DNA from: Anaerolinea sp.
GTDB lineage: Bacteria; Chloroflexota; Anaerolineae; Aggregatilineales; UBA2796
Length of the DNA stretch: 34,089 nt
Assembly: GCA_014879835.1 (NCBI GenBank)
Contig: JACSRJ010000294.1
Location: forward strand, 1-34,089
Reading direction: 5' to 3'
Shown: positions 7,360 through 13,764 of the stretch, piece after piece
Layout of the letters: every line of letters starts with the position of its first letter
Numbering within the stretch: position 1 is the first letter of the stretch
Made by a program: the position numbers and the translations under genes
Notes under the pieces: generated by a model
Database searches by the model: none
Told to the model about the DNA's origin: nothing
The model's input: the letters and a program-made list of their open reading frames with translations, nothing else

Positions 7360-8913
7360 TCAGTGATGTTCGTGATGTTCCTCAGCGTGAGCGTGTTCTT
7401 CCTCATGGTGGTGGGAGATCACAGCTTGTGAGGCATAAATAATGGTCAGAATGGCGAACACATACGCTTGCATCCCACCGATCACCAGTTCAAGCAGGTA
7501 GATCGGGACGGGCGCAAAGAAGGCCACCAAAAAGCTGAACACGATCAGCAGAATACCGCCTGCAAACAGCGCGCCAAAAAGACGGAAGGTCAGTGAGACC
7601 AGACGCGACAGTTCCGAGATGATCTCGATGATACCGACGATGAAGTCGATAGCGCCGAGCGGTTTCTTGCCTAGATTGCCCAAGGCAGGCAAATTGATGA
7701 ACTTAAACAGGTAGGGCAGTCCGAGTGCCCGCAGCCCCCAGAACTCCACCAGCAAAAAGACTACCAGAGCCAATGCCAGCGGTACGTTGAGGTCAGTGGT
7801 CAAGCCACGGAAGAAGGGGATGATCATCAGTTTGTCAGCGCTTGCAGCATGAACCGCTTCTTCGCCGCCAGCTTTTTCGATCAACTGGTGGTGATAGATC
7901 TCCTTAAGCAGTTCTTTTTCCTCAACCTCTTTGCCTTCAGCCTTCAGGTGTTTGGCTTCTTCGGCAAGGGCCGTCCAAGGTTCTTTTTTCTCAAACTGCT
8001 TTTTAGCTGCTTCCTCATCAAAGGCCGTGCCAGCAGCGACTGCATCCTTTTCCTTCTTCAGGTAGGATTCCAGCTCAGTCTCCGCCATCCGCTCATAAAG
8101 CTCAACACCCTCAAGTCCCTTTTCGGCTTTGAACGTGGCCAATTTGGCCTGCGCGTTCTCTACAAAAAGGTCTTCATTCTTCTGGGCGATAGGAGGCTTT
8201 GCCCATGGGTAAGTCTCTTCGCATTTGAGGGTATCAGCGCGGGTGGCCTTGCTCCCAGTGCGTTTGCCCAGTTCAGAGGGATCATTTTGCCCATCGGTGG
8301 CATTGGCCGGATCACCCTTACCATCGATGAACAGCGACATGATCGGGCGCGCCGCTGGGTCACTGGCGGAAAGTCCCTTCACCGGGTAACCGTTCTGACC
8401 AGCGGCGATGGGGTCGGTATCGGGTGCAGCCGCGTTGTATTCGGCGCAGGCCACAATACCCACACTCTCAAAGCCGGGGATCAATTTGGAGAGGTTAGCG
8501 GTGAGCAAAAACAGGAAAATGGTGGCAGCGATGGGGAACGCCCAGCGGGTGTACTTCGCGCCGAGCAGATTATGTGCCTGATTGTACAGGAACTCCCCGA
8601 TCATCTCTATGAAATTGGAAAAACCGCGCGGCACATACCGATCTGGTGGCGCAGTGCGCAGCGCTCGCCCCACCACCACTGCGATCACAATCAAGATCAG
8701 ATCGACCAAGATCAGTGAAGTCAGGGTGTTGGTGATGTCCAGCCCACCGAGGAATGCCCTCGGCGCGATGATCTCCGCTGGCATCGTGATCACCGGCAAA
8801 CCCACGCCGTTGCCTGCGTTAGGCAGCCAGAAAAACGCCGGGCCGACACACGCTAACGCCACGAATACGACCAACCCGATGAAGATCAGCAACCCGCGCA
8901 CTGTTGCGCTCAT
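7360..8913 (-). CDS. atpB: ATP synthase subunit a with large insertion and His-rich tail
   Basis: Proton-channel subunit of F0, here 517 residues against about 230-350 usually. Core parts are recognisable: N-terminal helix (about 6-28), helix with LILVDLILIVIAVVVG (67-82), the FPIAATIFLFLLTANLSKLIPG helix (126-147), the TTDLNVPLALALVVF helix (372-386), and the conserved helix with essential Arg444 in LTFRLFGALFAGG. Between LIPG and FFRGLTTDLN lies a hydrophilic insertion of about 205 residues (155-362), Lys/Glu-rich and probably helical in its second half, with two Cys (156, 231). The standard loop there is about 25 residues and faces outside. The last 17 residues hold ten His plus Glu. The ATG at 8913 has AGAAGGAGG; the upstream in-frame start at 8967 lacks such a site. 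Confidence 0.93.
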   Translation of the reverse strand: MSATVRGLLIFIGLVVFVALACVGPAFFWLPNAGNGVGLPVITMPAEIIAPRAFLGGLDITNTLTSLILVDLILIVIAVVVGRALRTAPPDRYVPRGFSNFIEMIGEFLYNQAHNLLGAKYTRWAFPIAATIFLFLLTANLSKLIPGFESVGIVACAEYNAAAPDTDPIAAGQNGYPVKGLSASDPAARPIMSLFIDGKGDPANATDGQNDPSELGKRTGSKATRADTLKCEETYPWAKPPIAQKNEDLFVENAQAKLATFKAEKGLEGVELYERMAETELESYLKKEKDAVAAGTAFDEEAAKKQFEKKEPWTALAEEAKHLKAEGKEVEEKELLKEIYHHQLIEKAGGEEAVHAASADKLMIIPFFRGLTTDLNVPLALALVVFLLVEFWGLRALGLPYLFKFINLPALGNLGKKPLGAIDFIVGIIEIISELSRLVSLTFRLFGALFAGGILLIVFSFLVAFFAPVPIYLLELVIGGMQAYVFAILTIIYASQAVISHHHEEEHAHAEEHHEHH

Positions 8914-8998
8914 TTGATCCTCCTTCTGGTTGTTGTGGAATGATGGAACAATTCTTTCAAAAAGCACCCTCCTTCAAGGAAAGTTAAGTGTCGGGAGC

Positions 8999-9316
8999 TT
9001 ACTCCGACTTGAGCGCGCCAGCGGACTCTTCCTGATCATCATCAGGGTTCGCGGTGAACCCCGTTGACTTCGCTCCTGCAGGAATAATTCTGGCAATAAG
9101 CAGGCGGGTCAACCACACCGCAATCCCCAGATTGAGGGGCAGACCAGCCAGTACACAAACTACAACCGCAAGCCGCCGCCCACCAAGGAGCGGGTCAAGC
9201 GCCAAGCCTACAAACAGAGAGCCAAGCGCGAAGAGCGCCATAAAGCAGCCCATCGCCCCGGCAAGTCCGAGCGCCGCGGTAGGGCTGCTCGGTGGTTTAG
9301 TTTGATTCGTCGTCAT
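8999..9316 (-). CDS. AtpI/AtpZ-like small membrane protein
   Basis: Protein of 105 residues with two hydrophobic helices (about 17-42 and 48-73) joined by a short basic DPLLGGRR turn, and a charged C-terminal tail. The topology and its place directly before atpB match AtpI/AtpZ (often called AtpI/Q), which helps c-ring assembly or Mg2+ supply in other bacteria. Similarity is mainly structural; the family is poorly conserved. There is no clear Shine-Dalgarno sequence before the ATG, and the promoter candidate at 9334-9362 would leave a leader of only about 11 nt. Confidence 0.7.
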   Translation of the reverse strand: MTTNQTKPPSSPTAALGLAGAMGCFMALFALGSLFVGLALDPLLGGRRLAVVVCVLAGLPLNLGIAVWLTRLLIARIIPAGAKSTGFTANPDDDQEESAGALKSE

Positions 9317-9333
9317 TTGCGTATTTCATCACA

Positions 9334-9362
9334 AGCCTAGCGAAAGCCTTCGCATTTGTCAA
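9334..9362 (-). promoter_or_regulatory. Promoter candidate of the F0 operon
   Basis: A consensus TTGACA (9362-9357) is followed after 17 nt by TAGGCT (9339-9334) on the minus strand. It lies just upstream of the atpI-like gene and just beyond the bactofilin terminator, so the F0 genes can be transcribed separately. Confidence 0.5.
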
Positions 9363-9373
9363 GGCAGATGCTC

Positions 9374-9400
9374 AAAAAAGCCTTGCATTCTGCAAAAGCC
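9374..9400 (-). terminator. Terminator of the bactofilin gene
   Basis: On the minus strand CTTTTGCA-gaa-TGCAAGG forms a 7-bp stem (two G-U pairs) a few bases after the stop codon, and is followed by a run of six T (plus-strand A at 9374-9379). Confidence 0.55.
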
Positions 9401-9402
9401 GC

Positions 9403-9972
9403 TCACACTTTTTTGGAATCGCTGGTCTCGTGCGAGCGCACATCCTCATCCAGCACTTCAGCATCAACAGGTTCCGAATCGCCATGCAGATCAGGGCGGG
9501 TAGCGCTGATCTCTGGTGCGGGCAGAGCATTAAACCCCTGCGTCCCTGCTGGATGCCCGGTCATGTTGATCTTACCATCGATAAACGCACCTTCATCCGT
9601 GACGATGGTCATGGCATTAATATCACCCCAGACTCGTCCAGTGCGCGCCAGATGAACCTTGCGTCCAAACACGTTGCCCCGCACCGCCCCTGCAATTCGC
9701 ACCTCGTTTTTGGCGTGAATGTGGGCCGTGATGCGGGCAGTCTCACCAACCATGACGTTACCTTCGACCTCGATCAAACCTTCAAGGGTGCCGTCAATGC
9801 GCACATTCGCTTTACTCTTGAGGTCACCTTTAAGGGTTGTATTTGCGCCCAACACGGTCTCGTAGCCTACCGCCTGCCGGGGGATAGGCGCGGGTGTGGG
9901 AGCCTGCCCTCCTGCGGGTGGTTCTGAAGGGCTGGACGATCCAGACGGCGTTGATTTTGTCCGTCCAAACAT
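9403..9972 (-). CDS. Bactofilin-family cytoskeletal protein
   Basis: Protein of 189 residues. A Pro/Gly/Ser-rich N-terminal tail (1-35) precedes a right-handed beta-helix polymerisation domain (about 38-140) with the bactofilin rhythm of Gly-turn repeats: TTLKGDL, VRIDGTLEGLIEVEG, VMVGETARI, VRIAGAVRGNV and GRVWGDI. A charged, disordered C-terminal tail follows. Bactofilins polymerise without nucleotide and act as scaffolds for envelope and shape proteins, which suits the wall-related genes elsewhere in the window. AAGGAG precedes the ATG by 6 nt. It has its own promoter and terminator, so it is probably not cotranscribed with the ATP synthase genes that follow. Confidence 0.93.
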   Translation of the reverse strand: MFGRTKSTPSGSSSPSEPPAGGQAPTPAPIPRQAVGYETVLGANTTLKGDLKSKANVRIDGTLEGLIEVEGNVMVGETARITAHIHAKNEVRIAGAVRGNVFGRKVHLARTGRVWGDINAMTIVTDEGAFIDGKINMTGHPAGTQGFNALPAPEISATRPDLHGDSEPVDAEVLDEDVRSHETSDSKKV

Positions 9973-10001
9973 GGAAGACTCCTTACCTTAGGTGCCTACA
10001 G

Positions 10002-10031
10002 AATATAACCATTTTGATCACAGCGCGTCAA
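10002..10031 (-). promoter_or_regulatory. Promoter of the bactofilin gene
   Basis: TTGACG (10031-10026) is followed by overlapping -10 candidates TTATAT (17-nt spacer) and TATATT (18-nt spacer, 10007-10002) on the minus strand, about 30 nt upstream of the ATG. Confidence 0.6.
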
Positions 10032-10091
10032 TTTTCAACTGGACGGAGATTCACTCACCGCCAATGCGCCTTTGAAAGGAGAGTCAAGGCG

Positions 10092-10132
10092 AAAAAAAGG
10101 CTGCTCCCCCTCACCAGAAGGGAAGGCAGCCC
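10092..10132 (-). terminator. Intrinsic terminator of metK
   Basis: On the minus strand GGCTGC (10132-10127) pairs with GCAGCC (10104-10099), with additional CCCT/AGGG pairing inside. Seven T follow directly. It lies 30 bases beyond the metK stop codon. Confidence 0.88.
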
Positions 10133-10161
10133 AAAAATCAATGTGAGTAGGCGAAGAACGC

Positions 10162-11373
10162 TTACAAACCCGCTTCGCTGCGCAGCAGATCGGCTTTGTC
10201 GGTGCGTTCCCAAGGGATATCCAGATCGTCACGCCCAAAGTGGCCATAGGCTGCCACCTGCTTAAAGATCGGGCGGCGCAGATCAAGGTCACGGATAATA
10301 GCCGCAGGGCGCAGATCAAAGTGACGGCGGATCAGGGCTTCGATCTTTTCATCCTCGATCTTGCCCGTGCCAAAGGTTTCAACGGCCAATGACAGAGGGT
10401 GGGCCACCCCGATAGCATAGGACACCTGAAGCTCAAAGCGATCTGCCAGACCCGCCGCAACCACATTCTTGGCCACATAACGGGCCATGTAGGCCGCAGA
10501 GCGGTCAACTTTGGTCGCATCCTTACCGGAGAACGCCCCGCCACCGTGCCGGGCAACGCCACCGTAGGTATCCACGATGATCTTGCGCCCGGTCAGGCCC
10601 GCATCACCCAGAGGCCCGCCAGTCACAAAGCGCCCAGTGGGGTTCACAAAAACCTTGGTTTGGTGATCAAAGAGTGCTTCAGGGATGGTGGGGCGAATAA
10701 TGCATTCGATCACCGCGTCCCGAATCTGCTCCTGAGAAATCTCTGGCGCGTGCTGGGTGGAGATCAGCACAGTGTCAACACGCTTGGGTTTGCCATTGGC
10801 ATATTCAACGGTCACCTGACTCTTGCCATCCGGGCGGAGCCATGGCAGGACGCCGGTCTTACGATTGAAGGAAAGCGACCGCGCCAGCCGATGCGCCAAT
10901 GAGATCGAAAGGGGCATCAATTCGGTGGTTTCGTTGCAGGCGAACCCGATCATCATGCCCTGATCACCAGCGCCGATCTTGTCGATCTCGTCGTTGGACA
11001 GTTCCTTGGCTTCTTTGGCCTTGTCCACACCCATCGCAATGTCGCCGGACTGCTCCTTGATCGAGACGATCACACCACAGGTATCAGCATCAAAGCCGTA
11101 TTTGCCTCGGGTATAGCCGATTTCACGCACGGTGTCACGGGCAATGGTGGGAATATCTACGTAGGCATCGGTGGTGATCTCACCGATGACCACAATCAAA
11201 CCGGTAGTGGTTGCAGTCTCGCACGCCACACGGGACATCGGGTCTTTGGTCAGCAGCGCATCCAGCACGGCATCAGAAATCTGATCGCACATTTTGTCAG
11301 GATGACCTTCGGTAACCGACTCCGAGGTGTAAAAGAACTGGGGGGCGCGCATGAAGGTGATGTTACTGGTCAC
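10162..11373 (-). CDS. metK: S-adenosylmethionine synthetase
   Basis: Forms S-adenosylmethionine from methionine and ATP in the cytoplasm. The 403-residue length fits the family. Signatures are GHPDK at 23-27 (with the catalytic His), GAGDQG at 134-139 in the nucleotide site, and the loop GGGAFSGKD at 277-285. The GTG at 11373 is taken as start because AAGGAG lies 5 nt upstream; the ATG at 11352, seven codons later, lacks such a site. The gene stands alone between its own promoter with a SAM-I riboswitch and its own terminator, so feedback repression by SAM is expected. Confidence 0.97.
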   Translation of the reverse strand: MTSNITFMRAPQFFYTSESVTEGHPDKMCDQISDAVLDALLTKDPMSRVACETATTTGLIVVIGEITTDAYVDIPTIARDTVREIGYTRGKYGFDADTCGVIVSIKEQSGDIAMGVDKAKEAKELSNDEIDKIGAGDQGMMIGFACNETTELMPLSISLAHRLARSLSFNRKTGVLPWLRPDGKSQVTVEYANGKPKRVDTVLISTQHAPEISQEQIRDAVIECIIRPTIPEALFDHQTKVFVNPTGRFVTGGPLGDAGLTGRKIIVDTYGGVARHGGGAFSGKDATKVDRSAAYMARYVAKNVVAAGLADRFELQVSYAIGVAHPLSLAVETFGTGKIEDEKIEALIRRHFDLRPAAIIRDLDLRRPIFKQVAAYGHFGRDDLDIPWERTDKADLLRSEAGL

Positions 11374-11489
11374 GAGTACTCCTTGCCTTAAATAGACTGA
11401 TGAAGACGCGACAATGCGCTGCGTACTCAATCGCAGAGTAGGCACAACAAGAGGCGCTGCTGCAAGTCAGGGGAGTCGGTGCTGCCGCT
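11374..11489 (-). promoter_or_regulatory. Candidate expression platform of the metK riboswitch
   Basis: The leader between the SAM aptamer and the GTG start has no hairpin followed by a U-run, which argues against transcription termination. GAGTAC (11428-11423) is complementary to GTACTC (11379-11374), which lies between the Shine-Dalgarno AGGAG and the start codon. The same GAGTA can pair instead in local hairpins (TACTC...GAGTA, or lie in the loop of CTGCG...CGCAG). This suggests translational control but is read by eye only. Confidence 0.4.
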
Positions 11490-11591
11490 CTCATCTCTCA
11501 GAACAAGCGCTCTGCCGGAATTGGCACCGACCCGACGCTTCGGGGGTTGCCGCGGTTTCAAAGAGCCGTACTCTCCACCGCTCTGGATGAG
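11490..11591 (-). promoter_or_regulatory. SAM-I (S-box) riboswitch aptamer
   Basis: Read on the minus strand the segment starts with CTCATCCAGAGCGGTGGAG, continues with TTTGAAACCGCGGCAACC and GGTGCCAATTCCGGCAGAGC, and closes with GAGAGATGAG. These are the conserved blocks of the S-box leader: P1 (CTCATC/GATGAG), the kink-turn region, the GAAACC..GGCAACC core and the GGTGCCAATTCC J3/4 region. It lies about 117 nt upstream of metK, the expected target gene. Binding of SAM should lower metK expression. Confidence 0.95.
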
Positions 11592-11624
11592 TTTCAGAAA
11601 GCGTTTAGTCGCTTTGGGAGTGGA

Positions 11625-11653
11625 ATAATAGCACCTGAAAGACGGGCTGTCAA
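11625..11653 (-). promoter_or_regulatory. Consensus promoter of metK
   Basis: TTGACA (11653-11648) and TATTAT (11630-11625) are separated by 17 nt on the minus strand. Transcription would start near 11618, about 27 nt before the aptamer. A 6-bp hairpin (AAAGCG/CGCTTT, 11598-11615) lies in that short 5' segment. Confidence 0.8.
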
Positions 11654-11801
11654 CAAGCCCTTGGGCGAAGTTTCAGACTCAGTGTCGAAGGATGACATCG
11701 GCCCGCCAACATTTCCCCAATTTTCCATGAACAAAAACAGGGTTAGTTGAGATCAGGCGTACAATGAGAAAATGATGATCGTGCTTGTTGGGAGGTGTGT
11801 G

Positions 11802-12224
11802 ATGGAGAAGCCCACCGAACCGTTTGAGGAAATTGAGGAGTATGCCCCTCATCTACGAAGGATGTGGTGTTATGGGCGAAAGGCGGTGCTCTACGAAATT
11901 CGCAGCATCTCCCGCGAGACCGTAGACGCTTGCCTTGCGGCCAGTCGAGAGATTCTGTACGCGCTCAAGCCCGGAGAGCCGTACTTTTCAATATACGATT
12001 TTCGCTTTCCCGAAGCCACCCTAACCCCTTATTTGCGCGCCCAATTTTCAGAACTCATGACCAATTTTCGGAATTTACCGGGGGCTACCGCAATCGTCCT
12101 TGAACCTAATTTTATCGCGCGGCTCTCCCAGCTTTTCATCTCGGCTCAGCTTCGTTCCCAACGCCAACGGCGCATCTTTTTTTCTCAGGAAACGGCCTTA
12201 GGGTGGATCAAAAAGCATCTCTAA
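11802..12224 (+). CDS. STAS-like single-domain protein
   Basis: Soluble protein of 140 residues. The strand and helix pattern resembles STAS/SpoIIAA-like folds: a strand (AVLYEIRS), a helix, a strand with an aspartate (YFSIYDFR), an amphipathic helix region, a strand (GATAIVLEP) followed by the NFIARLSQLFIS helix, then RRIFFSQETALGWIKKHL. The last block (phenylalanine, then eA.gWl) is typical of STAS-like proteins of Chloroflexota. The other STAS-like gene at 18264-18710 follows the same plan. No phosphorylatable Ser was identified, so an anti-sigma-antagonist role is not claimed. The ATG at 11802 follows GGGAGG by 6 nt and is preferred over the in-frame ATG at 11772. Confidence 0.6.
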   Translation: MEKPTEPFEEIEEYAPHLRRMWCYGRKAVLYEIRSISRETVDACLAASREILYALKPGEPYFSIYDFRFPEATLTPYLRAQFSELMTNFRNLPGATAIVLEPNFIARLSQLFISAQLRSQRQRRIFFSQETALGWIKKHL

Positions 12225-12256
12225 GGGATGCCCCAAGCGCGATGGGAAAAGTAACC

Positions 12257-12286
12257 GCCCCTTGCCCAAGCCGCAGGCAAAGGGGC
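12257..12286. terminator. Terminator-like hairpin between convergent genes
   Basis: GCCCCTTGCC (12257-12266) pairs with GGCAAAGGGGC (12276-12286) with one bulged base and a 9-nt loop, between the STAS-like gene and the RIO kinase gene. There is no U-run. CCCTGAACAGGG at 12289-12300 adds a second small palindrome. Confidence 0.45.
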
Positions 12287-12310
12287 AGCCCTGAACAGGG
12301 TTAGAGCGCT

Positions 12311-13354
12311 TTATTCCGCCTCAGCCTGTTCATCCTCAAAGCGAGACAGATCAGCCATCTCATCAGCGGGGCGCTTGGCAAAGTGCCGCTGCCACAACCG
12401 ATTGGCAAGCTGCACCGGATCGCGTTCAATCCCACACTTGGCAAAGTACTCACATACACGCGCCACATCGCGGTTAAAGATGAAACGTGCATTGGGGTTT
12501 TGGCCATTCACCACCTGTGGAAAGTCGATGAAGGTGATCGACCCTTCCCAATAGAGAATGTTATAGGCTGACAAGTCACCATGAATGACATCATGTTTCA
12601 CCATGATCTCGAGATTACGCAGCACCCGATTAAAGATCGGCAGGGCCTCATCGTAATCCAGTTGTATCTCACTGAGCGTAGGTGCGGCTGTATGTTCATC
12701 ACCACAGTAGCTCATTAAGATCGCGTTTTCATTGGCCACGATTGGTTTGGGCACATCCGCGCCAGCTTGATGCAGTTTTTCCAGCGTGACATATTCGTAC
12801 ATCAGCCACGAAGTATGTGCCACTTCCTGACCAAAGCTGGTCTTTTTGCCGATTGCACGCATGAGCCGATGTTCATTCTTTTTGATCTCGTGACCCGCAG
12901 CATTGAGCATCGCCCGCCCCTCACGGTACATTTTGTCGTTGCGAAGGTTGCGGAACATACGTGGTCGGTAAACCTTGGCTGCAAACAAATCGCTCCCGGC
13001 AGTAGGGTGCGCTTTACAGCGATAAACATTGGCTTCTTTGCCCCCTTTGACACGGGCCAGCACATCACTGATCAAGGCTTGATCGTAGAATGTGCGCAGC
13101 GACTCCAGCAGCCAACCCTCCTCAAACAGCCCCGGCGTATAGGTGGTGACAAAACCGGCCTCCAAGCCATCCGTATCGGCGATCTCCTCGATCACCTGAT
13201 GCGCCTGTTTTTTGGGTGTATGTTTTGGTTTAGGGTTTCGCCGCCGACGGGCCTTACGATCATGGCGCAGCGGGTCAAATTCGGCTTCGTACTCCTCGTA
13301 GTCGCCGAGAGAATTACTAAAGTGAGCGTTCGACTGGTCGTCGTAATCGGACAT
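12311..13354 (-). CDS. RIO-type atypical protein kinase
   Basis: Predicted cytoplasmic RIO1-family kinase/ATPase. Numbered from the ATG at 13354 it has 347 residues. A charged, basic N-terminus (about 1-55) precedes the RIO core: GGKEANVY at 104-111 (the flexible loop after the N-terminal helix), Lys127 in AAKVYR, catalytic HGDLSAYN at 258-265 with Asp260, and metal-binding Asp277 in FIDFPQ. RIO1 acts in small-subunit ribosome maturation in archaea and eukaryotes; the bacterial role is not established. The start is uncertain: no Shine-Dalgarno precedes the ATG, while an in-frame TTG at 13378 lies 8 nt after AGAGGG and a GTG is at 13399. The C-terminus is acidic. Confidence 0.88.
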   Translation of the reverse strand: MSDYDDQSNAHFSNSLGDYEEYEAEFDPLRHDRKARRRRNPKPKHTPKKQAHQVIEEIADTDGLEAGFVTTYTPGLFEEGWLLESLRTFYDQALISDVLARVKGGKEANVYRCKAHPTAGSDLFAAKVYRPRMFRNLRNDKMYREGRAMLNAAGHEIKKNEHRLMRAIGKKTSFGQEVAHTSWLMYEYVTLEKLHQAGADVPKPIVANENAILMSYCGDEHTAAPTLSEIQLDYDEALPIFNRVLRNLEIMVKHDVIHGDLSAYNILYWEGSITFIDFPQVVNGQNPNARFIFNRDVARVCEYFAKCGIERDPVQLANRLWQRHFAKRPADEMADLSRFEDEQAEAE

Positions 13355-13378
13355 ATCAGACAAATGGATACGAGACAA

Positions 13379-13610
13379 GGTTGAATCCCTCTGACACACT
13401 CAACACACTTACGCGAAAATGAAGGAAGGAATCCGACAAGATCGCCTGTTGATGCCAGCGGGCGGGAAAATCCGGTCAGTTGGAGAGCAAACGCGGAGAT
13501 TCGTTACGCGGCAAAGCAGACAGGCGCTTCAGCGAATGCCACAGGAACCATGACTTTTTCCATACTCTCTAGCGCCTCGCTTTCCTTAGTGGTGTTTACG
13601 AACGAACTTT
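13379..13610 (-). other. Long untranslated leader upstream of the RIO kinase
   Basis: If the promoter at 13611-13640 is real, about 230-250 nt of leader precede the kinase. I see no open frame with a ribosome site in it and no known riboswitch core. The main structural feature is the pairing GGCGCT (13577-13572 on the minus strand) with AGCGCC about 50 nt downstream. Confidence 0.35.
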
Positions 13611-13640
13611 ATCCTATCATAGGTTAAGTGGTGGTGTCAA
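13611..13640 (-). promoter_or_regulatory. Promoter candidate for the RIO kinase gene
   Basis: TTGACA (13640-13635) and TAGGAT (13616-13611) on the minus strand are separated by 18 nt. A TATGAT overlaps at 13621-13616, but its spacing of 13 nt is too short to use the same -35. Confidence 0.5.
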
Positions 13641-13660
13641 TCAGCACCTCAACATTCTCT

Positions 13661-13701
13661 AAAAAAGCAGGGTGGAATGTCCCCTGTGGGGACATTCCAC
13701 C
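13661..13701 (-). terminator. Distal hairpin terminator of the nuclease gene
   Basis: A perfect 14-bp stem (GGTGGAATGTCCCC at 13671-13684, GGGGACATTCCACC at 13688-13701) has a 3-nt loop. On the minus strand it is followed by CTGC and six T (13666-13661). Confidence 0.75.
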
Positions 13702-13729
13702 TCAGCACTTGTACTGATTAGGGCACATA

Positions 13730-13756
13730 CCCCTTGTATCACTGAGATACAAGGGG
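13730..13756 (-). terminator. Proximal hairpin after the nuclease gene
   Basis: A perfect 11-bp stem (CCCCTTGTATC at 13730-13740, GATACAAGGGG at 13746-13756) with a 5-nt loop lies 8 bases beyond the nuclease stop. It has no U-run of its own and stands in tandem with the stronger hairpin downstream. Confidence 0.6.
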
Positions 13757-13764
13757 CAGACTGG

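Noticed and set aside
7849-8718. Plus-strand open frame of 289 codons opposite atpB
   Set aside because: It runs antisense to the conserved atpB frame, has no recognisable domain or ribosome site, and results from the skewed codon use of the insertion region.
10035-10319. Minus-strand open frame of 94 codons over the metK end and terminator
   Set aside because: It crosses a strong terminator and overlaps metK in another frame without a ribosome site.
12767-13384. Plus-strand open frame of 205 codons opposite the RIO kinase
   Set aside because: The opposite strand has all RIO catalytic motifs in order; this frame has none.
13379-13610. Known riboswitch in the RIO kinase leader
   Set aside because: No S-box, cobalamin, c-di-GMP or similar conserved core was found; only a short GGCGCT/AGCGCC pairing.
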